DNA of 64,000 bases from Bacteroidales bacterium UBA5326 (GTDB lineage Bacteria; Bacteroidota; Bacteroidia; Bacteroidales; UBA932), in NCBI GenBank assembly GCA_002408205.1, contig DHQY01000011.1, positions 154,762-218,761 on the forward strand, written 5' to 3'. Of the stretch, positions 18,506 to 26,567 are shown one piece after another. The notes beneath the pieces were generated by a model, which saw only the letters and a program-made list of their open reading frames with translations, had not been told where the DNA came from and searched no databases. How positions within the stretch are numbered: position 1 is the stretch's first letter; each line of letters starts with the position of its first letter. The translations under genes and the position numbers were made by a program.

Positions 18506-19397
18506 AAAGCCTGCACTGGGAAAGGGTCTGGGCGCACTGATATCGGAGACTCCGTCTCTGGGTGACTGGAAACCCAGGAATCCCGTGGTACTTCCTCATG
18601 TAGATGGAACATCGGTAATAAATATTGACCTTATAGAAGTCAATCCGGACCAGCCCAGAAAAGAATTTAACGAAGAATCACTGGCAGAGCTTGCCGCTTC
18701 TATACGACATCTTGGCCTGATTCAGCCCATTACACTTCGTAAACTTTCTGTTGACAGGTATCAGGTTGTAAGTGGCGAAAGACGTTTGCGTGCCGCCAGG
18801 ATAGCAGGTTTGACACAAATACCGGCCTATATCCGGCAGGTTGAGGATGGTGAGTTGCTGGAACTGGCCCTGGTTGAAAATATTCAGAGAGAAAACCTCG
18901 ATGCCATGGAAATTGCATTCAGTTTTCAGCGTCTGATAGAAGAATGTAACCTTACTCAGGAACAATTGGCCGAACGGGTGGGAAAAAAACGTGCGACTGT
19001 GGCCAATTATTTAAGACTGCTCCAGTTGCCTGCCGAAATTCAGTTGCTTTTGCGTGCAGGGGCCCTTTCCATGGGTCATGCCCGGGCTTTGTTATCTCTC
19101 GATGACAGAGTGAAACAGGTAAAGATGGCAAAAAAAATCGTTGACAAAGAGCTTTCCGTAAGACAAGTTGAAGAGCTTGTCAGACCCGCCGATAGTACCC
19201 AAAAAGTTAAACAAGAAATTTCCGGAGCTGAACTTCCGGATATATATTACCGTGTACTGGAGCGTATTGGAAGGTATTTTAATCATAATATAAGTGTCAA
19301 ACGCAGTCCTGAAGGAGAAGGGGTCTTTACTATTCATTGTGCCAGTGATGCCGAAATGGAAGCATTTCTGAATGTATTGGAAAAGAATAATATATAG
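18498..19397 (+). CDS. parB: Chromosome partitioning protein ParB
   Basis: parS-binding CTPase of the ParB/Spo0J family (299 residues). The N-terminal L-G-K-G-L-G-A-L-I contacts ParA. Box I has the CTP-binding G-E-R-R-L-R-A-A. Box II is L-V-E-N-I-Q-R-E-N-L. The HTH region T-Q-E-Q-L-A-E-R-V-G-K-K-R-A-T-V-A-N-Y-L binds parS, and the C-terminal dimerisation part follows. Gene order parA-parB-DUF5683-mltD is the standard Bacteroidales one. No perfect parS was found in the window. Confidence 0.97.
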   Translation: MTKKPALGKGLGALISETPSLGDWKPRNPVVLPHVDGTSVINIDLIEVNPDQPRKEFNEESLAELAASIRHLGLIQPITLRKLSVDRYQVVSGERRLRAARIAGLTQIPAYIRQVEDGELLELALVENIQRENLDAMEIAFSFQRLIEECNLTQEQLAERVGKKRATVANYLRLLQLPAEIQLLLRAGALSMGHARALLSLDDRVKQVKMAKKIVDKELSVRQVEELVRPADSTQKVKQEISGAELPDIYYRVLERIGRYFNHNISVKRSPEGEGVFTIHCASDAEMEAFLNVLEKNNI

Positions 19398-19411
19398 ATG
19401 GATCTTTAATT

Positions 19412-20299
19412 GTGCGACGCAGTCTACTCTTCTGCCTGTTTTTTCTGGTTTCCCTTACTATAGTACGGGCGCAGTTTGCTCTGGATATGGGTGCGCAGGG
19501 TACAGCGGCATCCGATACCTCCGTTACAGCCAAAGCCCCATTCAAACTTTCCACCTATTTTACCGCTCTTGCCGGTAAGGATTCGCTGACCATTGCACGT
19601 ATGGTTACCGGGGGGATTGTGTTACCGGGATACACCCAGGCCTATAACAGACAGTATTGGAAGATTCCCGTGGTTTTTGCCGGTATGGGAACAGGCATAT
19701 ATATGGGGTACCGCTATAATTTGAAATACCTCTCCACAGAAAACGAATCCTATATGCTGTACAGAAATCTGTGCTACCTGGGAGCCGGGTTATTTTACTG
19801 GGGAAGCTTGTTGGATGGCGTGGCAAATTTCAAATACGACAAACCGGTGTTGCCGGCCCGTGCCACACTGTATTCTGCTCTCCTGCCCGGTTTGGGGCAG
19901 ATGTATAACGGTGATTACTGGAAACTGCCCATCATATACGGCGGCCTTATGTCCTGCGGGTACTTTCTCCAGTACAACCAGATGCAATATAAGCGTTACA
20001 AGACAATGTATAACCATGCTACCGCCAAACCGTCTGAATACGACGGATGGATGACAGCTGAAAATATCAAATGGTACAGGGATACGTTCCGCCGGTACAG
20101 GGATTATTCCATCATTGCCACTGTGATTGTGTACGCTTTGAATGTAATTGATGCCAATGTATTTGCGCACTTTCAGGACTTTGACGTTAGTGATGACCTG
20201 TCGTTGCGCCTTGAGCCGGGGATTATCACCCCCATAACTACTAACTATGCGGCCTCCTCTGTATCGGGAGTGGGAATGCAAATGCGATTAACTTTTTAA
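19412..20299 (+). CDS. DUF5683 membrane protein with internal duplication
   Basis: 295 residues. Begins with a signal peptide (V-R-A-Q, residue 21) from a GTG start at 19412; no in-frame ATG is available upstream. The DUF5683 core L-P-G-x-x-Q-x-Y-N-x-x-Y-W-K-x-P occurs twice, at residues 71-91 and 158-178, so the protein looks like two copies of one membrane unit. Several hydrophobic segments suggest an envelope protein. The function of DUF5683 is unknown to me; the fixed place between parB and a murein transglycosylase suggests a link to cell-envelope or division processes. Confidence 0.82.
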   Translation: MRRSLLFCLFFLVSLTIVRAQFALDMGAQGTAASDTSVTAKAPFKLSTYFTALAGKDSLTIARMVTGGIVLPGYTQAYNRQYWKIPVVFAGMGTGIYMGYRYNLKYLSTENESYMLYRNLCYLGAGLFYWGSLLDGVANFKYDKPVLPARATLYSALLPGLGQMYNGDYWKLPIIYGGLMSCGYFLQYNQMQYKRYKTMYNHATAKPSEYDGWMTAENIKWYRDTFRRYRDYSIIATVIVYALNVIDANVFAHFQDFDVSDDLSLRLEPGIITPITTNYAASSVSGVGMQMRLTF

Positions 20300-20309
20300 T
20301 TTTTATTGA

Positions 20310-22109
20310 ATGACCATGAAAATAAGATTACTTTCCGTTCTGTTAATATTGCTTGTTACCAACCCACTGGTCAGTTATTCCCAGTTTTTTAAAAGACCTT
20401 CAAAAAAGGTACTGCTCAGGCAGGTGGATTCACTGCTTAAACGTACCGATTCACTCGAACAGGCACTTCTGGGCTTCCAGATCCCGGTAAATGACTCTAT
20501 TCTCTTGGAGAATGAAATCAATGAAGGCGGTTTTGAGACGAACGGAGATGAATTTTATTATGGAGACGATTCACTTTCGACGGAACAAAAGCTTAGTATC
20601 TATTACCATCAGAATGCTCTTAACCGTATGGAACTTGATGTTACCCTGGAAGCTCTTGATTCGGTACAGTATACATCGGGTATTCCCGATTCGGTCTATA
20701 TTCAAAGGCTTTCGGACATGAATTCTTTCATTAAGCTGCCCTATAATCCCATTGTCAAGAACCACATCATTCACTATACACAGAAGATGCCGGAAAAGAT
20801 ATCCACTATACTCGGACTGGCGCAGTATTATATGCCCATTTTCGAGGAAGTGTTTGATGCTTATGATATGCCGCTGGAACTGAAAGCAATGGCCGTTATT
20901 GAATCGGCGCTGAACCCGAGGGCTGTTTCGCGGGCAAGAGCAAAGGGTATGTGGCAGTTCATGTACCGTACTGCACTCAGTTATAAACTTACCATCAACT
21001 CATATGTGGACGAGCGCCTGGATCCTATTGTATCGGCACACGCTGCGGCCCGTTACCTGATGGATTCATACCGTATTTACGGGGACTGGATCCTGGCCAT
21101 TGCATCGTATAACTGCGGTACGGGAAACGTCAACAAGGCCATTCGCAGGGCAGGGGGGTCGCGTGAATTCTGGGACATCTATCCGTTCCTTCCCCGTGAA
21201 ACGCGCGGATACGTTCCCGCGTTTGTAGCGGCATTATATACTATGCGTTATTATCCCGAGCACCAGATAAAACCGGCACCCATTGAAATGCCGGCGCATG
21301 TAGATACTTTTGAAGTTAATAAAATGCTTCATTTTGAGCAGATAACAGCATTGCTGGACATATCTATTGATCAGATCAGAGATCTTAATCCCCAATATAT
21401 AAAAGATGTCATACCAGGCCAGGAACGTACCTATGTGCTGCGTCTGCCGTTTGAATGCAGCGGAGAATTTGCTGCCCGTGAGCAGGAAATTTATTCCTTT
21501 AAGGACAGCGTATATTTCAATCCGCTTATCATTAAGACCATGGAAACGGCCTCGGATACTCAGATCACTCACCGGGTCCGCAACGGGGAGACGCTGAGCA
21601 ACATTGCCGGCAAATACGGCGTCAGGATTGCCGATATCAAATATTGGAACGGATTACGTTCGGACCGCATTGTGATTAACCAGCGGCTTATTATTCACAC
21701 AAACCGCGAAACGGCCCCCAGGGCATCGGACGTACGGACGGCATCTGCCTCGTCCGGCAGCTCGTCTTCATCCACACAGGAGAACCTGGTAAGGCATAAA
21801 GTACGCCCGGGCGAAACGCTGGGCGGTATTGCGGAAAAATACAGTGTGTCGGCCGCAAATATCCGTTTGTGGAATAACCTGAGAGGAAATACCATCTATG
21901 CAGGTAAAACGTTAAAAATTTACAGCAAGGGAGTTTCCGTGACTTCTACTGACGATCAGTACGAATATTATACCGTGAGATCGGGTGATAATCTGTGGGG
22001 TATTTCCAAAAAACTGGGAGTGTCCGTAGACGATATCCGTGCACTCAACGGTTTTGGAAGCAGTCCAAAAATATTTCCGGGACAGAAAATCAAGGTGAAA
22101 AAGATTTAA
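20310..22109 (+). CDS. mltD: MltD-like lytic transglycosylase with three LysM repeats
   Basis: 599-residue secreted peptidoglycan lyase. A signal peptide ends near S-Y-S-Q (about residue 25). The SLT domain has the catalytic Glu in I-E-S-A-L-N-P-x-A-V-S-x-A-x-A-K-G-M-W-Q-F-M and the downstream Y-N-C-G-T-G-N-V-N-K-A. Three LysM modules follow, starting at H-R-V-R-N-G-E-T-L-S, H-K-V-R-P-G-E-T-L-G and Y-T-V-R-S-G-D-N-L-W, with a serine-rich linker between the first and second. ATG at 20310 is followed two codons later by another ATG; either may be used. A relA/spoT gene often follows in relatives but is absent here. Confidence 0.93.
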   Translation: MTMKIRLLSVLLILLVTNPLVSYSQFFKRPSKKVLLRQVDSLLKRTDSLEQALLGFQIPVNDSILLENEINEGGFETNGDEFYYGDDSLSTEQKLSIYYHQNALNRMELDVTLEALDSVQYTSGIPDSVYIQRLSDMNSFIKLPYNPIVKNHIIHYTQKMPEKISTILGLAQYYMPIFEEVFDAYDMPLELKAMAVIESALNPRAVSRARAKGMWQFMYRTALSYKLTINSYVDERLDPIVSAHAAARYLMDSYRIYGDWILAIASYNCGTGNVNKAIRRAGGSREFWDIYPFLPRETRGYVPAFVAALYTMRYYPEHQIKPAPIEMPAHVDTFEVNKMLHFEQITALLDISIDQIRDLNPQYIKDVIPGQERTYVLRLPFECSGEFAAREQEIYSFKDSVYFNPLIIKTMETASDTQITHRVRNGETLSNIAGKYGVRIADIKYWNGLRSDRIVINQRLIIHTNRETAPRASDVRTASASSGSSSSSTQENLVRHKVRPGETLGGIAEKYSVSAANIRLWNNLRGNTIYAGKTLKIYSKGVSVTSTDDQYEYYTVRSGDNLWGISKKLGVSVDDIRALNGFGSSPKIFPGQKIKVKKI

Positions 22110-22116
22110 TAGGTTC

Positions 22117-23754
22117 TCACGCGGGATCGACATCTACTTTACATTGGGCCGGTAAAAAGGATGACTGGCGGATGATACCGTAAAGCCTTTCTTTTACCGG
22201 CGCTATTTTTTCGCTTTTTGGAACAGTCAGTTGTATGCCATAAGAAAACAGCATGTTTCTGCTTCCTGTGGCGCTATAGGGACCGTAAACAGATATACCG
22301 GGGATGGTTCGTTCAATATGAGACAGCATGCTTAAGGCAGATCTCTCGGCAACTGATCTTTGTCTGTGACTGAAAGTGAGGACAATCAGCCGGGAAAAAG
22401 GAGGATAGCCAAAGGTACTCCTTTCATTAAGCAGCAAATGAAGATATGAAGGCGGAAAACACAGGGTCAATGCCTGGTAGAAAGGATCGGATACATCTTG
22501 TGACTGCACAAATACGGGAACGGGAACAGTTTGTTCTCCGGCCCAGCGAATGGCTGTTTTCAAAAATTGGGAAGCTTGTTCATGCGCTCTGAAAAGCTTT
22601 CCTGCTAAAAGCAGTTCTGTGTTTAGAAAACAGATAAGAGACGGATTTTCTGACAATCCGTTTATTAGTTGCAGGGGGGTACAGGAGATGATTTGCGGGT
22701 GGGGGTCCATTGTACTGGTCTGCTCCCAGGATGCGTTGACAATAAGCACTTTCTTTCCCAGGTCAATAACGTTCTTAATGGCCCCGGCAACACTCCGGTC
22801 ATAAAGACCTTCCATTTCCTTTCTTTTTTCCGACCTTGTTGTATCGATAACAAAAGGAATTATCGGTTGCCCGGCTTTTTTCCAGACATTTATTCGTATA
22901 AATTTTTCTTTCAGGATATTATATTCCGTTTCCAGCGATGGTACCACAGTCCCTAACACAACCCGGGCATTGAAAATTTTTCCCAGAACCAGAGAGGCAT
23001 CTCTTGAATGAATATAAGGGAGCGCATCAGTTTTTTTATGTAAAGGACTTTGTTCGTTGTCTACAATTATTAGTCCGGGATTTTTATAAGGCAGGAACAG
23101 AACCCGGTGCATTCCGGTAATTACACAGGGATTTCCTGCATAGAGCTGCCTTGCGGCATCGTTTTGCTCTTTCCGGCTTCTCCTGGAATGATGGCAGTAC
23201 ACACGATGGTCTCGCAATACTTCTGACAGGCGTGCGTGCAACTGATCGCATCCGGCCATATCGGGGCAGATCACAAGGCATTGTCTGTTTTGTGCGAGCG
23301 TTTTCCGAATCATCCGCACATATTCGTCAATTCGATTTACTCCTTCTATTACAATGGGTTTGCCGGGATCCGTTGCTGATACGGAATCATCAGGAACAGG
23401 GCCGGCTTTTGATTGCCGCCTGAATCTCCAAGAGGGCATGGCAAATCCGGCCACTGTGCCCTGTGGGCAGAGATAATAAGAGGCAATCCATTCCCAGAAA
23501 GAAAGAATCCCCGGAGATAGTTGCGGCCGAGAGGTTTCCACAGCGTCAATATACCGCAGTGGATGGACAGGCATGGGTTCATCCCGGTCAAAAAATCCCG
23601 TCTGAGTGATAAAACCTGTTGAGGTGCTTTTTCCTACCACAGCGGTTACCTGCCTTCCCGGGCATACAGAATTTTCCAGCGCTTCCGGAACCAGGTATGT
23701 GTAGGTTTCTTGCAGGGCCAGCGGAAAGAGGACCCTAACATACATTATTTTCAT
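22117..23754 (-). CDS. PriA-like primosomal protein lacking the helicase motifs
   Basis: 545 residues, clearly related to PriA but much shorter than the usual 730-830. The N-terminal 3'-end-binding domain (F-P-L-A-L-Q-E-T-Y-T-Y-L-V-P near residue 10) and the C-terminal domain (F-G-Y-P-P-F-S-R; ending D-V-D-P-A) are kept. The Walker A region reads I-E-G-V-N-R-I-D-E-Y (about 136-145) instead of G-V-T-G-S-G-K-T-E. The D-E-E-H box reads D-N-E-Q (232-235), and S-A-T-P-S-L-E reads T-V-V-P-S-L-E. The cysteine-rich zinc region and the Q-V-A-G-R-A-G-R motif are missing. It is inferred to bind DNA or a partner but not to hydrolyse ATP. ATG at 23754 overlaps the ispH stop (ATGA). Confidence 0.82.
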   Translation of the reverse strand: MKIMYVRVLFPLALQETYTYLVPEALENSVCPGRQVTAVVGKSTSTGFITQTGFFDRDEPMPVHPLRYIDAVETSRPQLSPGILSFWEWIASYYLCPQGTVAGFAMPSWRFRRQSKAGPVPDDSVSATDPGKPIVIEGVNRIDEYVRMIRKTLAQNRQCLVICPDMAGCDQLHARLSEVLRDHRVYCHHSRRSRKEQNDAARQLYAGNPCVITGMHRVLFLPYKNPGLIIVDNEQSPLHKKTDALPYIHSRDASLVLGKIFNARVVLGTVVPSLETEYNILKEKFIRINVWKKAGQPIIPFVIDTTRSEKRKEMEGLYDRSVAGAIKNVIDLGKKVLIVNASWEQTSTMDPHPQIISCTPLQLINGLSENPSLICFLNTELLLAGKLFRAHEQASQFLKTAIRWAGEQTVPVPVFVQSQDVSDPFYQALTLCFPPSYLHLLLNERSTFGYPPFSRLIVLTFSHRQRSVAERSALSMLSHIERTIPGISVYGPYSATGSRNMLFSYGIQLTVPKSEKIAPVKERLYGIIRQSSFLPAQCKVDVDPA

Positions 23755-24635
23755 GGCAGCTGTTCCACGTTCCGGGCAATGGCCTGCATAAGCCATGCCG
23801 GGGTAGATGTGGCTCCGCAAATACCCACCGAATCGCCCGACCGGAACCATTCCGGATTTATATCCAATTCGTTTTCAATAAAATAGCTCCGTTCATTAAC
23901 CGATTTACATATGTGATACAACACTTTTCCGTTGGAACTTTCTTTGCCGCTGATAAAGAGTATTATGGAATGTGCCGAGGCAAAAGCCTCAAGCCTGGCC
24001 TGACGGCCGGAAACCTGCTTGCATATGGTATTGAACACTGTCAGGCGCTTGTCATCTCCGTCTTGCCGGATGATTCGCCTGCGTATTTCGCGGCAGAGGT
24101 TTTCATATTCGGAGGGGTTCTTGGTTGTTTGAGAAAAGACCGATACGGGTCCGTCCGGAAATATCACTCCGTTGAGGTCTTCAATATGATCCAGTACAAT
24201 GGCGTTCCCCGATACCTGTCCGGTGAGTCCGTCCACTTCTGCATGACCCGGCTTCCCAAAAATAATAATCTGACCGCCCATGGGATGGATTCGCGCGTAT
24301 TCTTTTCTGACTTTTTTTTGCAACTGAAGCACAACGGGACAGGTACATTCTATCAGTTCCAGCTCTTTTTTTGAAGCCAGTTCATACGTAGACAGCGGCT
24401 CGCCGTGTGCCCTGATAAGGATCTTTGTGCCGGGAGGAAGTTCATTAAGACGGTCTTTTGTAATGACCTTTAGCCCTTTTTTCCCCAGTCGCAACAGCTC
24501 TTCGTTATTGTGTACCACAGCCCCCAGGGAATAGAGCGTCTCTCCCGCGTCTACGAGCTGCTCTGCCCGTTCGATAGCACGGATCACCCCGCCGCAGAAT
24601 CCTGAATATTTATCTATTGTGGTCTTGTACCCCAT
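23751..24635 (-). CDS. ispH: 4-hydroxy-3-methylbut-2-enyl diphosphate reductase
   Basis: Last enzyme of the MEP isoprenoid pathway, an iron-sulfur reductase that forms IPP and DMAPP (294 residues). The three cluster cysteines appear in G-F-C-G-G-V (residue 14), E-C-T-C-P-V-V (about 97) and N-T-I-C-K-Q-V (about 203). Substrate-binding H-N in V-V-H-N and G-H-A-E-V-D-G-L are conserved, and the end carries A-T-S-T-P. Usual residues at two sites are changed (F-C-A-G-V to F-C-G-G-V; T-x-x-R-Q to V-S-G-R-Q), but the catalytic set is intact. It overlaps cmk by 22 bases upstream and the PriA-like gene downstream. Confidence 0.95.
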   Translation of the reverse strand: MGYKTTIDKYSGFCGGVIRAIERAEQLVDAGETLYSLGAVVHNNEELLRLGKKGLKVITKDRLNELPPGTKILIRAHGEPLSTYELASKKELELIECTCPVVLQLQKKVRKEYARIHPMGGQIIIFGKPGHAEVDGLTGQVSGNAIVLDHIEDLNGVIFPDGPVSVFSQTTKNPSEYENLCREIRRRIIRQDGDDKRLTVFNTICKQVSGRQARLEAFASAHSIILFISGKESSNGKVLYHICKSVNERSYFIENELDINPEWFRSGDSVGICGATSTPAWLMQAIARNVEQLP

Positions 24636-25315
24636 TTTTCTTCAAAAAGTTTCATAAACCATTCCATTTGCTGGGGTATGGTCATATTGCCGTTATCGAG
24701 CACAATGGCGTCGTCTGCTCTGGACAGCGGATTTTTGGAACGGTGTGAATCCAGATAATCACGTTGTTCAACATTGTCCAGCACTTCTTCGAATGTGGCG
24801 TTCTGTCCTTTAGCCAGCATCTCGTTCAGGCGTCTGCGGGCCCTGATCTCTACCGGCGCGGTCATAAATATCTTAAGTTCGGCCTGTGGAAAAACGGCCG
24901 TACCGATATCCCTGCCGTCCATAACAATACCTTTGTTCTCGCCCCATTTCCTCAGCTGCCGGTCAACAAAATCCCTGACACAGGGTAGTACCGATACGGC
25001 GCTTACGCTTTGAGACACCTGCAGGCTCCTGATAGCTTCTTCTACGTTTTTACCGTTAAGAAAAGTCATTGGAGAACCGTTTTCCGGCGTTTTGCGAAAA
25101 GATATCGAAATGTTATGCAGATTATTTTCTATGGCAGTTACATTGGGCGTGCCGCCCGGGTCAATCCATCCGTTCTCAATGGCAAACCAGGTTATGGCTC
25201 TGTAAAAGGCACCTGAATCGAGGTACAGGTAGTCCAGCGCCGAAGCAATCGCTTTGGCGAATGTGCTCTTTCCTGTAGAAGAATACCCGTCAATGGCAAT
25301 GATGATCTTATTCAT
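24614..25315 (-). CDS. cmk: Cytidylate kinase
   Basis: Phosphorylates CMP and dCMP (233 residues). The P-loop G-Y-S-S-T-G-K-S-T lies at residues 10-18, Y-L-D-S-G-A-F-Y-R-A-I-T at about 31, and D-G-R-D-I-G-T-A-V-F-P at about 130. First gene of the cmk-ispH-priA-like minus-strand run. cmk next to ispH is a frequent Bacteroidales arrangement. A -7 promoter element lies 10 bases before its ATG. Confidence 0.96.
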   Translation of the reverse strand: MNKIIIAIDGYSSTGKSTFAKAIASALDYLYLDSGAFYRAITWFAIENGWIDPGGTPNVTAIENNLHNISISFRKTPENGSPMTFLNGKNVEEAIRSLQVSQSVSAVSVLPCVRDFVDRQLRKWGENKGIVMDGRDIGTAVFPQAELKIFMTAPVEIRARRRLNEMLAKGQNATFEEVLDNVEQRDYLDSHRSKNPLSRADDAIVLDNGNMTIPQQMEWFMKLFEEKWGTRPQ

Positions 25316-25325
25316 AATACGGTTT

Positions 25326-25333
25326 CAAATTTA
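25326..25333 (-). promoter_or_regulatory. -7 promoter element of cmk
   Basis: Minus-strand TAAATTTG (TAnnTTTG), 10 bases before the cmk ATG, predicting a leader of about six bases. It shares the 76-base region with the divergent response-regulator promoter. Confidence 0.5.
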
Positions 25334-25364
25334 GTTGAAAATCCCCGATTTGTAAAATTCACAC

Positions 25365-25372
25365 TATCTTTG
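25365..25372 (+). promoter_or_regulatory. -7 promoter element of the NtrX-like gene
   Basis: TATCTTTG, 19 bases upstream of the ATG at 25392. A TTTG is present nearby (25349-25352), but the gap of 12 is too short for a -33 element. Confidence 0.5.
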
Positions 25373-25391
25373 TTGTTCTAAAATTTTGGCT

Positions 25392-26564
25392 ATGCGTGTC
25401 CTGATTATTGATGATGAAAAAAGTATCCGTAATACACTTAAGGAAATCCTGGAATATGAAGATCACGAAGTAGTGCTTGCAGAGAACGGGGAGCAGGGTC
25501 TGGCGGCACTCGAACAGAAGGAAAAACCCTTCGATGCCGTTTTTTGTGATATCAAAATGCCGGGTATGGACGGGATAGAGGTCCTGGAGAAGATACAAAG
25601 AATTGATGACATTGATGTTCCGGTCATTATGATTTCCGGTCACGGTAATATAGATACCGCAGTGGAGTGCATAAAGAAGGGAGCCTATGATTTTATAGAG
25701 AAACCATTGGATCTTAACAGAATACTCATTACACTGCGTAATGTGAGCGACAGAACTTCTCTGGTGCAGGAAAATAAAACGCTCAAAAAGAAAGTAACCA
25801 GGGTGCCTCCGCTTATAGGCCAATCCGAACCTATAAAACGTATCTGGGATATGATTGACAGGGTGGCCGCCACAGACGCCCGCGTTCTGATTACCGGATC
25901 TAATGGAACGGGTAAGGAGTTGGTGGCCAGATGGCTGCATGAAAAAAGCCCCCGTGCCAACATGCCTTTCGTGGAAGTAAACTGCGCTGCCATTCCCGGC
26001 GAACTCATTGAAAGCGAGTTGTTCGGGCACGAAAAAGGTTCTTTCACCTCGGCCATAAGGCAACATAAAGGAAAGTTCGAGCAGGCCGACGGCGGAACAC
26101 TGTTCCTGGACGAGATTGGGGATATGTCACTTGCCGCCCAGGCAAAAGTCTTGCGTGTGCTGCAGGAGAACCGTATTACACGGGTGGGGTCAGATAAAGA
26201 TATCAGCGTGAAAGTAAGGGTGGTTGCCGCCACAAATAAAGACCTGCCGGCCGAGATAGAAAAAGGCTCTTTCAGGGAAGACCTTTACCACAGACTGAGT
26301 GTTATTGTTATTCACGTGCCGGCCCTCTCGGAAAGAAAGGACGACATACCCCTGCTGGCCGAGTATTTTATAGATCAGGTATGCAATGAATACGGTATGG
26401 TCCGGAGGACAATCACACCCGAGGCTATTGAAGAGTTGAAAAAGCATACATGGACCGGCAACATAAGGGAATTGCGCAACGTGATGGAGCGGCTTATCAT
26501 CCTGACAACTGATGTCATTGGCATTGACGATGTGAAAGCCTATGCCAACCCGCTTTTCAGATAA
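25392..26564 (+). CDS. NtrX-like response regulator with AAA+ domain, no HTH
   Basis: 390 residues: receiver domain (acidic D-D near residue 8, phospho-acceptor Asp in F-C-D-I-K-M-P-G-M-D-G at about 54) and an AAA+ domain (Walker A T-G-S-N-G-T-G-K-E at about 167-175, Walker B G-G-T-L-F-L-D-E-I-G-D). The sigma-54 contact loop reads G-S-F-T-S-A (about 216-221) rather than G-A-F-T-G-A, and the protein ends soon after the C-terminal N-I-R-E-L-R-N-V segment without a Fis-type HTH. Sigma-54 activation is therefore doubtful. It faces a large sensor kinase gene with a 3-base gap, its probable partner. Confidence 0.9.
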   Translation: MRVLIIDDEKSIRNTLKEILEYEDHEVVLAENGEQGLAALEQKEKPFDAVFCDIKMPGMDGIEVLEKIQRIDDIDVPVIMISGHGNIDTAVECIKKGAYDFIEKPLDLNRILITLRNVSDRTSLVQENKTLKKKVTRVPPLIGQSEPIKRIWDMIDRVAATDARVLITGSNGTGKELVARWLHEKSPRANMPFVEVNCAAIPGELIESELFGHEKGSFTSAIRQHKGKFEQADGGTLFLDEIGDMSLAAQAKVLRVLQENRITRVGSDKDISVKVRVVAATNKDLPAEIEKGSFREDLYHRLSVIVIHVPALSERKDDIPLLAEYFIDQVCNEYGMVRRTITPEAIEELKKHTWTGNIRELRNVMERLIILTTDVIGIDDVKAYANPLFR

Positions 26565-26567
26565 AGC

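Noticed and set aside
22117..23754. PriA-like gene as a pseudogene
   Set aside because: The frame is uninterrupted, coupled to ispH by ATGA, and both end domains are preserved. Loss of motifs looks selective rather than random.
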